A stretch of 64,000 nucleotides of DNA from Gloeothece verrucosa PCC 7822 (GTDB taxonomy: Bacteria; Cyanobacteriota; Cyanobacteriia; Cyanobacteriales; Microcystaceae), in assembly GCF_000147335.1 (NCBI RefSeq), contig NC_014533.1:682001-746000 (forward strand), written 5' to 3'. Positions 17,109 through 26,549 of the stretch are shown piece by piece. The position numbers were made by a program, and so were the translations under genes. The notes beneath the pieces were generated by a model. The model saw nothing but the letters and a program-made list of their open reading frames with translations. It was not told the DNA's origin and made no database searches. Every line of letters starts with the position of its first letter. Position 1 is the first letter of the stretch.

Positions 17109-18443
17109 TTAACGCTGGCGCTTGGCTAGTCGTAATGACCAAACGAAATCCATAGGGATGAATTCCTTTTGCTCAATCTGGTCTAAAATCTCTTGAGGAA
17201 TGTCGCCCACATAGTAGGATAAGTTACCTCCTCTTGTATCCACAAACGACAGGCGGAAAGGTCCCGTATTCTTCGTGGCAATGCTGGCAAAGGCATGACA
17301 AGTAATACAAGACGAGGCTGGCTGAAAATGAGATTCGATTTGGGAATTGGCTAATAGCGTGGGTTGGTTGAAACCTATTTGGGCCCCGACTAATTCGTAA
17401 TTAGCATATTTGCTTCCCTTCTCTCGCAATAGAGGTTGAATCTGATTATTGACGGCTTGTGCTTCCTCGGGAATTCCTAACTCAATAAAGGAAGTCGTAT
17501 ATTTGGCGTTATTGACATTTTCAAAGGTTGTCCAGACCCAATTGGACAGGGCTTTAGAGGTAATGTGCATTCCGGTTAGAGCGGCGCGTCCTACTTGATA
17601 GACGGGTTTCCCTGCACTATCGATCACTGGCTGACCGTTTTTGCCGATCTCCTGATAGTAAGCATTGCTGGTTATGTAGGTGTTGTTGATCGTGTCGTAC
17701 TGAGGATTAGTTTTGTCTAGCCACAACCACGAGGTTTTGATTTCCTTGGCATTCCAATTAAAATCGATACAATCCCAGGCCGGAATCTGACTGTTTTGAC
17801 AAGATTTTGCCGCTTGTTCCTGGCCGTTAATTTTGTAAAGTCCTGTTTGGTAGGGATTCTTTCCCAAGATATAGTCAAAAGTGCTTTTGTTCATCGCTAA
17901 TTCATAGCGAATCGGTTTACCTTGATTGTCTTCGTTAGCTTTGAAGACTAGACCGGATACCTGCTGGATCGAACCGATATTTTGAAAGGGTTCATCAACA
18001 GGTAATCCTATTTCTTTTGCTTTTTGCAGGACCTCTAGGGGGACTTGCTTCTGGGTTCCCCAAGGTTGAGGGGTAGCCCCGTTTGGTAAAAAGACTTCGC
18101 TGGTTGTTTTCCAACCTTCCCAGACCACTACCCCCGGATTACCAATTTCTTTGTTAGGATCAGGCCGCCAAGGTTGATCTTCCCGCCCCGGCCAGTTCAA
18201 GGCGATGAACAAATCCCAAGCGTAGCAATCTGGCTGAGTTTGAGCAAATTGCTTAGAAAGTTCTTCGTCAGCCAATATCGCCATAATCTTCTCAATATTG
18301 AGTCCTTGACAGGCTGAATCTATTTCAGTAGGCGCACTACTGGCTGCTGGTATATAGATCAAGCTGCTCAGGAGAAAACAGAAGCCGATAATCGTTATGA
18401 ATAGGCATCTTTTGAGTAGTGATCGCCTTTTTGATTTATTCAT
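17109..18443 (-). CDS. secreted CxxCH (haem c-type motif) protein (444 aa)
   Basis: The start at 18443 is chosen because the N-terminus MNKSKRRSLLKRC plus a hydrophobic stretch and ASSA forms a signal peptide, and an AGAGGA sequence lies upstream. The frame is open further up to 18482. Near the C-terminus SSCITCHAF gives one CxxCH motif, so covalent haem in the periplasm or thylakoid lumen is expected. The N-terminal part (CYAWDLFIALNWPGR, VVWEGWKT, EVFLPNG) recalls an uncharacterised family often found in proteobacteria; I have no function for it. It sits directly upstream of VioB-N-like copy 1 on the same strand. RebD is a haem enzyme, so a redox partner role is imaginable, but this is inference. 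Confidence 0.65.
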   Translation of the reverse strand: MNKSKRRSLLKRCLFITIIGFCFLLSSLIYIPAASSAPTEIDSACQGLNIEKIMAILADEELSKQFAQTQPDCYAWDLFIALNWPGREDQPWRPDPNKEIGNPGVVVWEGWKTTSEVFLPNGATPQPWGTQKQVPLEVLQKAKEIGLPVDEPFQNIGSIQQVSGLVFKANEDNQGKPIRYELAMNKSTFDYILGKNPYQTGLYKINGQEQAAKSCQNSQIPAWDCIDFNWNAKEIKTSWLWLDKTNPQYDTINNTYITSNAYYQEIGKNGQPVIDSAGKPVYQVGRAALTGMHITSKALSNWVWTTFENVNNAKYTTSFIELGIPEEAQAVNNQIQPLLREKGSKYANYELVGAQIGFNQPTLLANSQIESHFQPASSCITCHAFASIATKNTGPFRLSFVDTRGGNLSYYVGDIPQEILDQIEQKEFIPMDFVWSLRLAKRQR

Positions 18444-18482
18444 GAGTGTTTCAATCCTCTCTAGCTGGAAATTTTCAATCAA

Positions 18483-19101
18483 CTAATGCTTTTAGTCTCA
18501 AGTATCCGCAAGTTGCGGCCGTTGCCGATGAACAGGGAGCCATTTGGCACTTGACGCTCCTCGAAGGTTGCATGGTTGTAGATCCGGACTAAGTATATAA
18601 CTTGAAGTTTAAGACTTAACTTACATAGGATGACACCTTGTCTAAACATTAAAAACAAAGCAAAATGAGAATCTAGTTTCAGTATTCTTTGTTAGTCAAT
18701 CCGCCGTTTTAATCCTTTAACGAACATGAAATTTTTTCGACTTAGCTAAGTCGATTTATCTTCGTAGTGGCTGTGTTTCTAACTTGGTAAAGTCTCTGAG
18801 GTGACTAATGCACCTTTCTTTCATAGTAATTTGGATGAGTAATATTGAGATCGCTCGTTTACAAAAGTTAATTTTACCTAAAATAGCTTTAAAAATCTAT
18901 TTTATGTTAATATTCTAAGTTATAGTGGCAAGGAAGATCTGAGGCTAACGCTTGATGATAGGCAAGCCATTAAAACCCTTCGCTCTGGATGGTGTTCTCA
19001 TCATTGGAGTGTGGACGGGGTTGCTTGTAACCTCTTACTCTTTGTTAACTTATTACTCTTAAAAGTATTGGCTACAGAAAATCATAAATTCCTAATAACC
19101 A
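18483..19101. other. intergenic region between divergent genes
   Basis: About 620 bases between the CxxCH gene (minus) and the ebo-type genes (plus), likely holding both promoters; no convincing -35/-10 pair was found. On the plus strand a frame ending at the stop 18590-18592 encodes YPQVAAVADEQGAIWHLT and then LLEGCMVVDPD, which looks like the C-terminal tail of some former gene rather than random sequence. I could not identify it. The rest shows nothing recognisable. Confidence 0.4.
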
Positions 19102-20070
19102 ATGGGTGCTTTTTCCGAGCGCTCCTACCCAATGATCAATGACGTACTGACAAATTTTATGAATTATATAGATCCTCATATTCACATGAGTTCCCGTACT
19201 ACGGATGACTATCAAGCGATGAAACAAGCTGGAATTGTCGCCGTGATTGAACCCGCTTTTTGGTTGGGACAACCCCGCACAAATGTGGGAAGTTTTCAAG
19301 ATTATTTTAACACTCTAGTAGGGTGGGAACGCTTTCGAGCCGCACAGTTTGGAATTCGTCATTATTGCACGATAGGATTAAACTCAAAAGAAGCCAATAA
19401 CGAACCCCTAGCAGAAGAGGTAATGGAACTGTTACCTTTATATCTGAGTAAAGAAGGAGTGGTTGCTATTGGTGAAATTGGTTATGATGATATGACTCCA
19501 GCAGAAGATAAATACTTTCGTCTCCAGTTGGAATTAGCGAAAGAACTCGATATGCTGGTGTTGATTCATACTCCGCACCGCAACAAAAAAGCAGGTACTC
19601 TTCAAAGCATGGATGTCTGTTTAGAGCATGGGTTAAAACCGTCTCAGGTAATTGTGGATCACAATAATGAAGAAACTGTCCGGCAAGTGTTAGATCGGGG
19701 CTTTTGGGCGGGTTTTACCCTTTATCCCCATACCAAAATGAGCGATGCTCGGATGGTAGAAATTGTCCGTCAATATGGATGTGATCGCATTATTGTAGAT
19801 AGTAGTGCAGATTGGGGGATCAGCGATCCCTTAGCTGTTCCTAAAACGGCTCAGTTAATGCGAGAAAATGGTATTAGAGAAGGGCAGATTAAAGCCGTAT
19901 GTTATGAAAATGCCTTGGTGGCTTATAGTCAAAGTGGTCAAATGAATGAGCATGACTGGCTTAATCCTCAACCCGTTGATCAACGACAACTATTTGGTAG
20001 TAGTTCGGTTTTGCGAGGACAAAAGCCTGTAGTAGAAGAATCCAGCCAAAATTATATTCTCATTGACTAG
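19102..20070 (+). CDS. eboB: TatD-like metal-dependent hydrolase of the ebo cluster
   Basis: A TatD/amidohydrolase-fold protein. Visible metal ligands: DPHIHM (H-x-H), GEIGYDD (Glu), LIHTPHR (His), VDHNNEE (His) and VDSSADWG (Asp). The whole sequence (SRTTDDYQAMKQAGIVAVIE, FGIRHYCTIGLNSKEANNE) matches the TatD-like family I know from cyanobacterial ebo clusters, which in Nostoc are needed for scytonemin precursor export to the periplasm. The substrate is unknown. The start is uncertain: ATGs at 19102, 19132 and 19159 are all in frame and none has a clear RBS; homologues tend to start shortly before the DPHIHM motif. The C-terminal 50 residues are probably variable. The next gene is a second ebo member, but other expected members are absent. 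Confidence 0.8.
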   Translation: MGAFSERSYPMINDVLTNFMNYIDPHIHMSSRTTDDYQAMKQAGIVAVIEPAFWLGQPRTNVGSFQDYFNTLVGWERFRAAQFGIRHYCTIGLNSKEANNEPLAEEVMELLPLYLSKEGVVAIGEIGYDDMTPAEDKYFRLQLELAKELDMLVLIHTPHRNKKAGTLQSMDVCLEHGLKPSQVIVDHNNEETVRQVLDRGFWAGFTLYPHTKMSDARMVEIVRQYGCDRIIVDSSADWGISDPLAVPKTAQLMRENGIREGQIKAVCYENALVAYSQSGQMNEHDWLNPQPVDQRQLFGSSSVLRGQKPVVEESSQNYILID

Positions 20071-20248
20071 AGAAGATAGATTATGCAGATTCAGAACTCC
20101 CATACCTCACCTGAATAATCTTTGGCAAAAACCAGAATTTTTGAAGAAAACTAATAAAGGATTAAGCCTTTGCCTCTTCCCCAAGAACCATGAATCCCGA
20201 ATACAAGCAAGCAGTTTACTCGTAGCTTATTTTCTTACTCATACGATT

Positions 20249-21463
20249 ATGACCATTAGGATTGATCAAAAACCACAAGTAGATTTTCAACCGATTCATC
20301 AAAGTGTTCCTATTACATTTCACTATGATGTTCATTTTACAAGAGGGCTATTTGAAACCAACAATCCTTTATTAGCAAAAATTATGGTCGCCGATAGAAA
20401 AGCCAGAATTAAACAAGCTATTGCCGTCATAGATTCAGGAGTTTTACAACACCATCAGCAGTTATTAAAAAAACTTCAAGATTATAGCGAGCATCACCAA
20501 AACTTTTTTACTTTAGTCGGCAAACCTATTATTGTCAAGGGGGGTGAAGAGTGTAAAAATTCTCCCAAATTAATAGAGAGCATTCATGCTTTTATCGATC
20601 AAGTAGGATTGTGTCGTCATTCTTATATTTTAGCTATCGGTGGCGGAGCCGTTCTCGATCTAGTGGGTTACGCTGCTGCTACCGCTCATCGGGGGATTCG
20701 TTTAATTAGAATTCCGACTACTGTATTAGCTCAAAATGATTCTGGTATTGGAGTTAAAAATGGGGTCAACGCTTTTGGGAAAAAAAATTTTCTCGGCACT
20801 TTTGCGCCTCCCTATGCAGTTTTAAATGATTTTAATTTTTTGACCACCCTAGATGATCGAGATTGGCGCTCAGGGATTGCAGAAGCGATTAAAGTCGCAC
20901 TCATTAAAGATGCTGATTTTTTTGAGTTCATCAGTATATATGTTGGAGAACTTGTCAGTCGAGACAGGTCAATTATGGAACAAGTAATTTATCGGTGTGC
21001 CCAGTTACATTTACAACACATTGCTAACAGTGGTGATCCCTTTGAGAACGGGTGTTCTCGTCCTTTAGATTTTGGTCATTGGGCGGCTCATCGCTTGGAA
21101 CATTTAACGAATTATCGCCTCCGCCATGGAGAAGCAGTAGCAATTGGCCTTGCTCTTGATTGTACCTATTCTTATTTATCAGGGCTACTTTCACAACAGC
21201 ATTGGCAAAAAATTCTCACAACACTGGCTGCACTCGGTTTTAGTTTTTATATATCAGAATTAGGACTAACCAGTTATAACGGTGAATTATTTCAAGGGTT
21301 ATCTGAATTTCAACAACACTTAGGAGGAGAATTAACTATCACTTTATTACAAGAAATTGGAAAAGTAAGAGAAGTCCATCAAGTTGATCTAAAATGCTAT
21401 CAACTATCTGTTAATGTTTTAGAAAATTGGGTAAAAAGCCAAAGAGAAAACTTGTTTTCTTAG
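20249..21463 (+). CDS. eboD: 3-dehydroquinate synthase-like protein of the ebo cluster (404 aa)
   Basis: A sugar-phosphate-cyclase (AroB) fold protein. It has the NAD-binding GGGAVLDLVGY (131-141) and, by alignment to AroB, all three zinc ligands: Glu212 (GIAEAIK), His277 (DFGHWAAH) and His293 (RHGEAVAIG), so it looks catalytically competent. The sequence corresponds to the ebo-type paralogue rather than housekeeping AroB (start MTIRIDQ, TFHYDVHFTRGLFETNNPLL). The frame is open from 20063, but the extra 62 residues look non-conserved, so the ATG at 20249 is preferred; no good RBS is visible for it. In ebo clusters a UbiA-type prenyltransferase usually sits between the TatD-like gene and this one. 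Here only about 180 non-coding bases remain. Confidence 0.8.
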   Translation: MTIRIDQKPQVDFQPIHQSVPITFHYDVHFTRGLFETNNPLLAKIMVADRKARIKQAIAVIDSGVLQHHQQLLKKLQDYSEHHQNFFTLVGKPIIVKGGEECKNSPKLIESIHAFIDQVGLCRHSYILAIGGGAVLDLVGYAAATAHRGIRLIRIPTTVLAQNDSGIGVKNGVNAFGKKNFLGTFAPPYAVLNDFNFLTTLDDRDWRSGIAEAIKVALIKDADFFEFISIYVGELVSRDRSIMEQVIYRCAQLHLQHIANSGDPFENGCSRPLDFGHWAAHRLEHLTNYRLRHGEAVAIGLALDCTYSYLSGLLSQQHWQKILTTLAALGFSFYISELGLTSYNGELFQGLSEFQQHLGGELTITLLQEIGKVREVHQVDLKCYQLSVNVLENWVKSQRENLFS

Positions 21464-22138
21464 CAATAATATTTATCAAGAAAGATGAAATAGCTGGAAA
21501 AATATTTGAAGACGAGTATGATTATGTATTAAGCTATATAGCAAATATACATTATATCAGAATATGTCAGAAAAATAAACTCAATACACCCAGGAAAAAA
21601 TAATATTAATTTTTGTAAATTAACCGATTTTAATATATCTAAGTTAAATTACCATGAACAAAAGGTATATAACTCACCTCAGAGACTTGACCAACTGAGT
21701 AAAAAAGCACAAATAACTACCTGAACAACAATAAAGATAACTTGCGTTTGACAGGTGGTGGGCAAGAAAAAAAGGTGTGGAAAAAAAGTAGGCATTTTAA
21801 CTTATTGCGTTACTTGAAAAACTACAGCTAAACAAAAAAAGCTAATCCGAGCAGAAATATTAAGTTTTTACTGATTTTTTTCTTCTTTAATTGATGATTG
21901 AAGCCAATCAGTAGAAGAATGTTTTTGATAATTTTAGTCCAATAAATAGATTAAAAAGAATCTAAAATTTAGTCATTTATCAAACTTGATGATTGACTTA
22001 TTTTCTCTTTTCAACAATATTTATTGATAAAATTTAGTTTAAATTTTGTGATGTGTTTAATACAAAAAACTTGATTAATATGGCAGAAAAAAATGATATG
22101 ATCGCTATAGTTTATTCTGTTGAGAGTTAAAAACAATA
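21464..22138. other. intergenic region upstream of VioB-like copy 2
   Basis: 675 AT-rich bases without a credible gene. Close to the next start a TATAGT that could serve as -10 lies at about 22107. Nothing else stands out. The length suggests an independent promoter for the 22139-26549 gene set. Confidence 0.35.
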
Positions 22139-24127
22139 ATGAGTTATCTAAATCCATTACGTCTGGTGTTTGCAGGTGACTTTCAAGCCGATGTTTCAAC
22201 AGTCAACAACGATGTTCGGATCTACGACAATACGACCTTCGAGGATCGTTTTCAAGAGCTTTTTGTCAATGCGTATCCCGCCGGTAACCCAGACATAATT
22301 TATAACGGTTATTGGAACCCAGTAGGTTCTGGGGCATTCCGCATCATTAACTCGACGGTTCGAGGGGTTTACTATCAAGATGGCAGTAGTGCAACAACCC
22401 CTATTAACGGTGATCACTCAGTAGGTCTTTACATCAATGGTTCTAATAACCGAGTTGGCGCTAAATTAGTAGATCTTGATCCTCAATGGCAGTCCTCTTC
22501 GGAAATTTGGGGGCTGACCATTCGGTTAAGTGACAGTAATGGTAAGGACTTGCTTGTTGGTCAATTTGAACCAGCACCCTTTAGGGATCTCTGGTTAAAT
22601 CGGCAGCAAGGAAATATAGCAGATTGGGATCAACCCGCCTCTGCGGCTTTCCAATCAGTGCTTACCCATCTACAGTGGGCGACAGATTTATCTCAATATC
22701 GGTTTCTCCAAGAACTGAAAGAAGTGACTGAAGCATTTCAAGGGGAAAATGGAATGCTGTCAATTATGATAAATACCTTTGCCTACAAAAGAGACCCTAA
22801 AGTCAACAGATTTTCTCTCGGCAGATTAGTAGGAGCCATTGGCCCCTATGTACCGAATGAACCTCACTCTGTCGTAATTGGACGACGCATGGTTCCGAAA
22901 ATATTACCAAACCAAAATCCTCTTCGACACAAAATCAACTTTTTCAATGGCACAGTTGATCAACCCTCATCCTCAATCTTCCTGGATTTAGGCAATGCTC
23001 TGCCATTCACCATCGAAAATGAAAATCAGAACAATGAATATATAGAGATGTGTGATCTCGGCAGGTTACGGTTGGCGGTGCTTTGCCCTCAAAACGAAAC
23101 TTATCCTGCTGAAGGGGATCAAGTCACTAAAGACCACAATTTTATTCTTTTAGGAAACGAAATTGTTTACCAATATGATCAAGATCCAGACTGGCTAAAT
23201 CGAACTGCTGGGATATGGTCTACAAAAATACCAGAGGCGTATTATCCTTTAGTTTTCAATCAACCCCTCGCCCTGATTCAGATGATTGATAACAGTAACG
23301 GAACCGTACTCATTCGGGAGAGTGAAAATGGTTTGTTGGTTCGTGCAGACAACTTTGTTAACCGTGTTGAACCAGGGAACACAATTGATGTAACTCTGTT
23401 TGCGGCTCAGTATGGGCAACCCTTACCTCATGCAAACGTGATCATGTCCCTTGCAACCCCTGAGCAGGAGGCAGGAATGCCAGTTGACAGTAAGGATCAT
23501 CCCCTTGCTCCTATCCCCTATACGAATATACCCGCCGAGGCGGTCATTTTTCCTTCATCCCTAACAACACATAATCAGGGGAAAGCTATCTTAAATATTA
23601 AGACGACCGATCCCAATAATCCTCGCGGTTATATTGACGGACAAATTTACCAGATTATCTACCTGCTTGACCGTCAGCCTTCAAACCAGCAACATATTCT
23701 TGATGGCGCTATTCTCCTGTTATTCAACACCTATCAAGTGCCTGAACAACCTACATGGCTTGAGCATATTCAGCCAATCTTTCAGCAATATGCCAATCTT
23801 TATCCGATTATGAGCAAAAAATTGGTTGATCTGAGTAATTATGAATCAGTTAAGACCCATCGAGCTATTCTTGATCTAGCTTTTTCTCTCGCTCCTAGCG
23901 ATCCCAACTATATGCCAGTGGGTCGTGACTTGTCTGACCCTAAACGCACGACAATTTTGAAATGGTTACGCCAGAAAAATTCAGATGGCACATATACCCT
24001 AGCTTATGGCTCTCCAAGCCAACAGATTGTTTCACCCTGTAAGATGACCGTGCCCGATCAACCTATCTCTAGGTCAGCAGATAAGAACATCAGCAGCCCA
24101 ACCCGGAATTACAAAAATTTCAAATAG
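22139..24127 (+). CDS. VioB/RebD N-terminal-half-like protein, copy 2 (662 aa)
   Basis: A paralogue of the protein at 15037-17040 and, like it, similar to the N-terminal half of VioB/RebD: start MSYLNPLRLVFAGDF, AKLVDLDPQWQSSSEIWG near 112-130, and tail ANLYPIMSKKLVDLS ... YMPVGRDLSDPKRTTILKWL, the exact landmarks that precede the ferritin-like half in VioB. It has no signal peptide. The following gene at 24302 encodes that ferritin-like half as a separate protein, so gene order copies VioB domain order. The structural role of the N half is not well defined in the family. It ends in a polar tail of about 45 residues not seen in copy 1. Confidence 0.72.
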   Translation: MSYLNPLRLVFAGDFQADVSTVNNDVRIYDNTTFEDRFQELFVNAYPAGNPDIIYNGYWNPVGSGAFRIINSTVRGVYYQDGSSATTPINGDHSVGLYINGSNNRVGAKLVDLDPQWQSSSEIWGLTIRLSDSNGKDLLVGQFEPAPFRDLWLNRQQGNIADWDQPASAAFQSVLTHLQWATDLSQYRFLQELKEVTEAFQGENGMLSIMINTFAYKRDPKVNRFSLGRLVGAIGPYVPNEPHSVVIGRRMVPKILPNQNPLRHKINFFNGTVDQPSSSIFLDLGNALPFTIENENQNNEYIEMCDLGRLRLAVLCPQNETYPAEGDQVTKDHNFILLGNEIVYQYDQDPDWLNRTAGIWSTKIPEAYYPLVFNQPLALIQMIDNSNGTVLIRESENGLLVRADNFVNRVEPGNTIDVTLFAAQYGQPLPHANVIMSLATPEQEAGMPVDSKDHPLAPIPYTNIPAEAVIFPSSLTTHNQGKAILNIKTTDPNNPRGYIDGQIYQIIYLLDRQPSNQQHILDGAILLLFNTYQVPEQPTWLEHIQPIFQQYANLYPIMSKKLVDLSNYESVKTHRAILDLAFSLAPSDPNYMPVGRDLSDPKRTTILKWLRQKNSDGTYTLAYGSPSQQIVSPCKMTVPDQPISRSADKNISSPTRNYKNFK

Positions 24128-24301
24128 ATGGCGCTCACAAAAGCCAAAACCATCGGCAACAGGACATAGTTTGACAAAACTCTCAATGCGGCGAGACGGC
24201 ACTGCTGATGAGGGCCAAGAACCGAGTTTAAATTTAGGTAGTCACAGAACTTCCCTTTAAACCTAATAGCCAAATACCCTTACTACTTTGAGGAGAACCC
24301 T

Positions 24302-25420
24302 ATGGTAAAGATACTGCAAAAACAAATTCAAAAGGTTCGTCAAGCATCAAGTGCTTCTGAGCTATACCAACCCCTGCAAGATGCTATTGATTTAGAACAT
24401 TCAACGATTCCGCCCTACCTCACTGCCTTCTACTCGATCAAGTCCGGTTTCAATCAAGAAATTGCCGCTCTGATCCTATCGATAGTGCGTCAAGAAATGT
24501 TACACATGACTATTGCCGCCAATGTTCTCAATGCTATTGGGGGTCAACCAGTAATCAATGAGCCTAATTTTATTCCCCACTATCCGGGTAACCTACCGGG
24601 GAATGTGGAACCAGACTTAGTGGTTGGTCTTGCGCCGCTCTCCTTGAGCGTGGTCAAAAATATTTTTATGAGAATTGAACAACCAGAGAATCCCCAAGAA
24701 TTTCCCAAAGAATATATTCCGATCTCCTGTGATCTTGCCGAACAGGAAGCACAGTTTAATTTTATGTTGAGAACCCAGGAAGAGTATAATACCATTGGGG
24801 AATTTTATCAGGCAATTATTGACAAAATACATCTATTAGGGCCTGACATTTTTATTGGAAAACCCGAGCGACAGGTGGTTAACGAGCAATGGTTTGCCCC
24901 TAACTTACTATTTGCTGTCACCAACCCAGAGGAGGCGACCCGAGCTTTAATGATCATTGCCGAACAGGGCGAAGGAGTGGGGACAAGTCCCTTAGATTCT
25001 CAGGGAGAACTGGCTCATTACTACAAATTCAGCGAGATTTTTCAAGGATATCACCTTTATCAAAAAGCACCCTTTGAGTTTGTCTATAACACAGCGCAAC
25101 CTATCCCTTTAGATCCAACAGGCATCTATAATTTAGTGGAGAATTCTAAGGCTAATATGTATGTACCGGGTACGATGGCTCGACGTATGGTAGACCAGTT
25201 TAACTACTCTTATACTAGCCTCCTCAACGGCCTACACAAAACATTTAATGGTGAGCCGAATTATTTGAATACAGTGATGGGTTTAATGTTTGATCTGAAG
25301 TTACAAGCCCAGAAAATGGCAGAGACAATACTAACCCCTGAAGACTTATCCAGCCCGAAAGCCTGGGACAATGTAGATAAGTCCCTGGCCCCATCCTTCG
25401 AGTATGCCTCAAACGACTGA
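24302..25420 (+). CDS. VioB/RebD-type ferritin-like (iminopyruvate-dimer-synthase-like) protein (372 aa)
   Basis: A stand-alone ferritin-like domain of the type that forms the C-terminal half of VioB and RebD. Metal-ligand candidates: Glu32-His33 (IDLEHSTIPPYL), Glu65/His68 (RQEMLHM), Glu167, Glu221 (AEQGEGVGTSPLD) and His239 (ELAHYYKF). VioB has the equivalent DQGEGGALDSP ... HSHF. The intact set suggests a functional di-iron-type site. A strong RBS (GAGGAG, 7 bases before the ATG) is present. It lies 174 bases after VioB-like copy 2. The natural substrate could be the imine of indole-pyruvate, hydroxyphenylpyruvate or another 2-oxo acid; no amino-acid oxidase (VioA/RebO-like) is visible in the window. 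Confidence 0.82.
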   Translation: MVKILQKQIQKVRQASSASELYQPLQDAIDLEHSTIPPYLTAFYSIKSGFNQEIAALILSIVRQEMLHMTIAANVLNAIGGQPVINEPNFIPHYPGNLPGNVEPDLVVGLAPLSLSVVKNIFMRIEQPENPQEFPKEYIPISCDLAEQEAQFNFMLRTQEEYNTIGEFYQAIIDKIHLLGPDIFIGKPERQVVNEQWFAPNLLFAVTNPEEATRALMIIAEQGEGVGTSPLDSQGELAHYYKFSEIFQGYHLYQKAPFEFVYNTAQPIPLDPTGIYNLVENSKANMYVPGTMARRMVDQFNYSYTSLLNGLHKTFNGEPNYLNTVMGLMFDLKLQAQKMAETILTPEDLSSPKAWDNVDKSLAPSFEYASND

Positions 25421-25486
25421 TATAAGTATCTAGACCTCAATTTGACATTTATTTACATATTGTTCACGAAGTGGCGCGGAGTGCTT

Positions 25487-25509
25487 CTTTATTTATGTCC
25501 AGGTACTTA
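25487..25509 (+). repeat. dispersed 23-bp repeat, copy 1
   Basis: The 23 bases beginning ctttatttatgtccaggtac are identical to 49969-49991. Both copies are in non-coding DNA about 24 kb apart, in the same orientation, with unrelated flanks. An exact 23-base match is unlikely by chance and may mark the end of a small mobile element or a recombination scar. Confidence 0.6.
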
Positions 25510-25553
25510 CCTACATCTTACAGTTAACTTTATTTACTCACGACGGAGTCTGC

Positions 25554-26549
25554 ATGAACTGTTTAAGTTGGATACTCTCTATGAACAAACGAGTCATAGT
25601 TTCTTTGTTGGCTTGTTTTTTAGTGGTTACCGTCTGTTTAGGCGGCTGTAAAGCTGTTGCCAATAATCCAAAGGGACATATATATTTCTCGCAAGGCGTA
25701 CATAATACCGAAGGGTGCGGCCAATCAAATGATAATTGCATAGCAACACGAAATTTAGATGACCCCAGTGATCCAGAATACCCCCAGTGGTGGATTAGTG
25801 ACTGGACAATGTATCGAGTATTTCAACATTATAAGGAGGTTCCCCCTCCCTACGACTTGCCCCCAAAAGACTTAACTCCCGATGATTATGAGGTTTCCTA
25901 TGGGACAACCTACTACGACTCCACCTACATTCCTGAAGATGGCGACGGGGAAGGTGCAATGCTGGAGCATTATGAAAAGCGGTGTTTGCCTATCTTCCCC
26001 CAAAACAACCACTATACCTGTTCTTTTGTCTCTCTGGGTAATAAAGCTTATTTTCTGCGTTATGACGACCAAAACCCCAACCAAAAGCCAAATATCTGCT
26101 TTTTTTCACCTTACAACCATCCTCCCCGCACCGATTTCATCAAGCATTTACCCTATAATACAGAAGAAAGCACCCATCTCAATAATTCCCTGCAAGCTTA
26201 TTCCATACGAGTCCCCAATGGCGATCAAGACATTCTGTTTGGGTATGCTTTTAATAAAAACTCAACCGGGGATAGCTTTAACAAAAGTGCTAAACCCTAT
26301 CGGCATCCACAATCTTTCTACTTTTCTGGCGATCCTAACCCTGAACCAAACGCGCCTATTGTCAGTCAAAACTATACCAATTTCCGTATGGAACAGCCAG
26401 AGCCACTGATGTGGAAGGAAATTGTCGAAATATTACCCCCCAAATTGGAATCGTGCTGCTTGTTTGCTAACGACTGCCCGAATAGCGTAAGCAAGAGCAA
26501 GGATCAGCTCTCTAGCGGTCTGGATGCGCTAACCTATAGCAAAAATTAG
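25554..26549 (+). CDS. lipoprotein-like secreted protein of unknown function (331 aa)
   Basis: The N-terminus MNKRVIVSLLACFLVVTVC (from residue 10) followed by LGGC is a typical signal peptide with lipobox, so it is probably a lipid-anchored protein outside the plasma membrane. A GGAG RBS supports the start at 25554; the internal ATG at 25581 is the alternative. The mature part is rich in Pro, Tyr, Asp and Asn (PPPYDLPPKDLTPDDYEVSYG) and has several Cys (RCLPIFP, YTCSF, ESCCLFANDCPN) that could form disulfides. I recognise no family. It follows the ferritin-like gene on the same strand by 133 bases, so it may belong to the same pathway, as a periplasmic or envelope component. Confidence 0.6.
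   Translation: MNCLSWILSMNKRVIVSLLACFLVVTVCLGGCKAVANNPKGHIYFSQGVHNTEGCGQSNDNCIATRNLDDPSDPEYPQWWISDWTMYRVFQHYKEVPPPYDLPPKDLTPDDYEVSYGTTYYDSTYIPEDGDGEGAMLEHYEKRCLPIFPQNNHYTCSFVSLGNKAYFLRYDDQNPNQKPNICFFSPYNHPPRTDFIKHLPYNTEESTHLNNSLQAYSIRVPNGDQDILFGYAFNKNSTGDSFNKSAKPYRHPQSFYFSGDPNPEPNAPIVSQNYTNFRMEQPEPLMWKEIVEILPPKLESCCLFANDCPNSVSKSKDQLSSGLDALTYSKN

Noticed and set aside
25442..25651. 69-codon ORF before the lipoprotein-like gene
   Set aside because: It overlaps the well-supported start of the lipoprotein-like gene in another frame and contains the dispersed repeat.
25882..26409. 175-codon alternative frame inside the lipoprotein-like gene
   Set aside because: The overlapping frame at 25554-26549 has an RBS, signal peptide and lipobox; this one has none.
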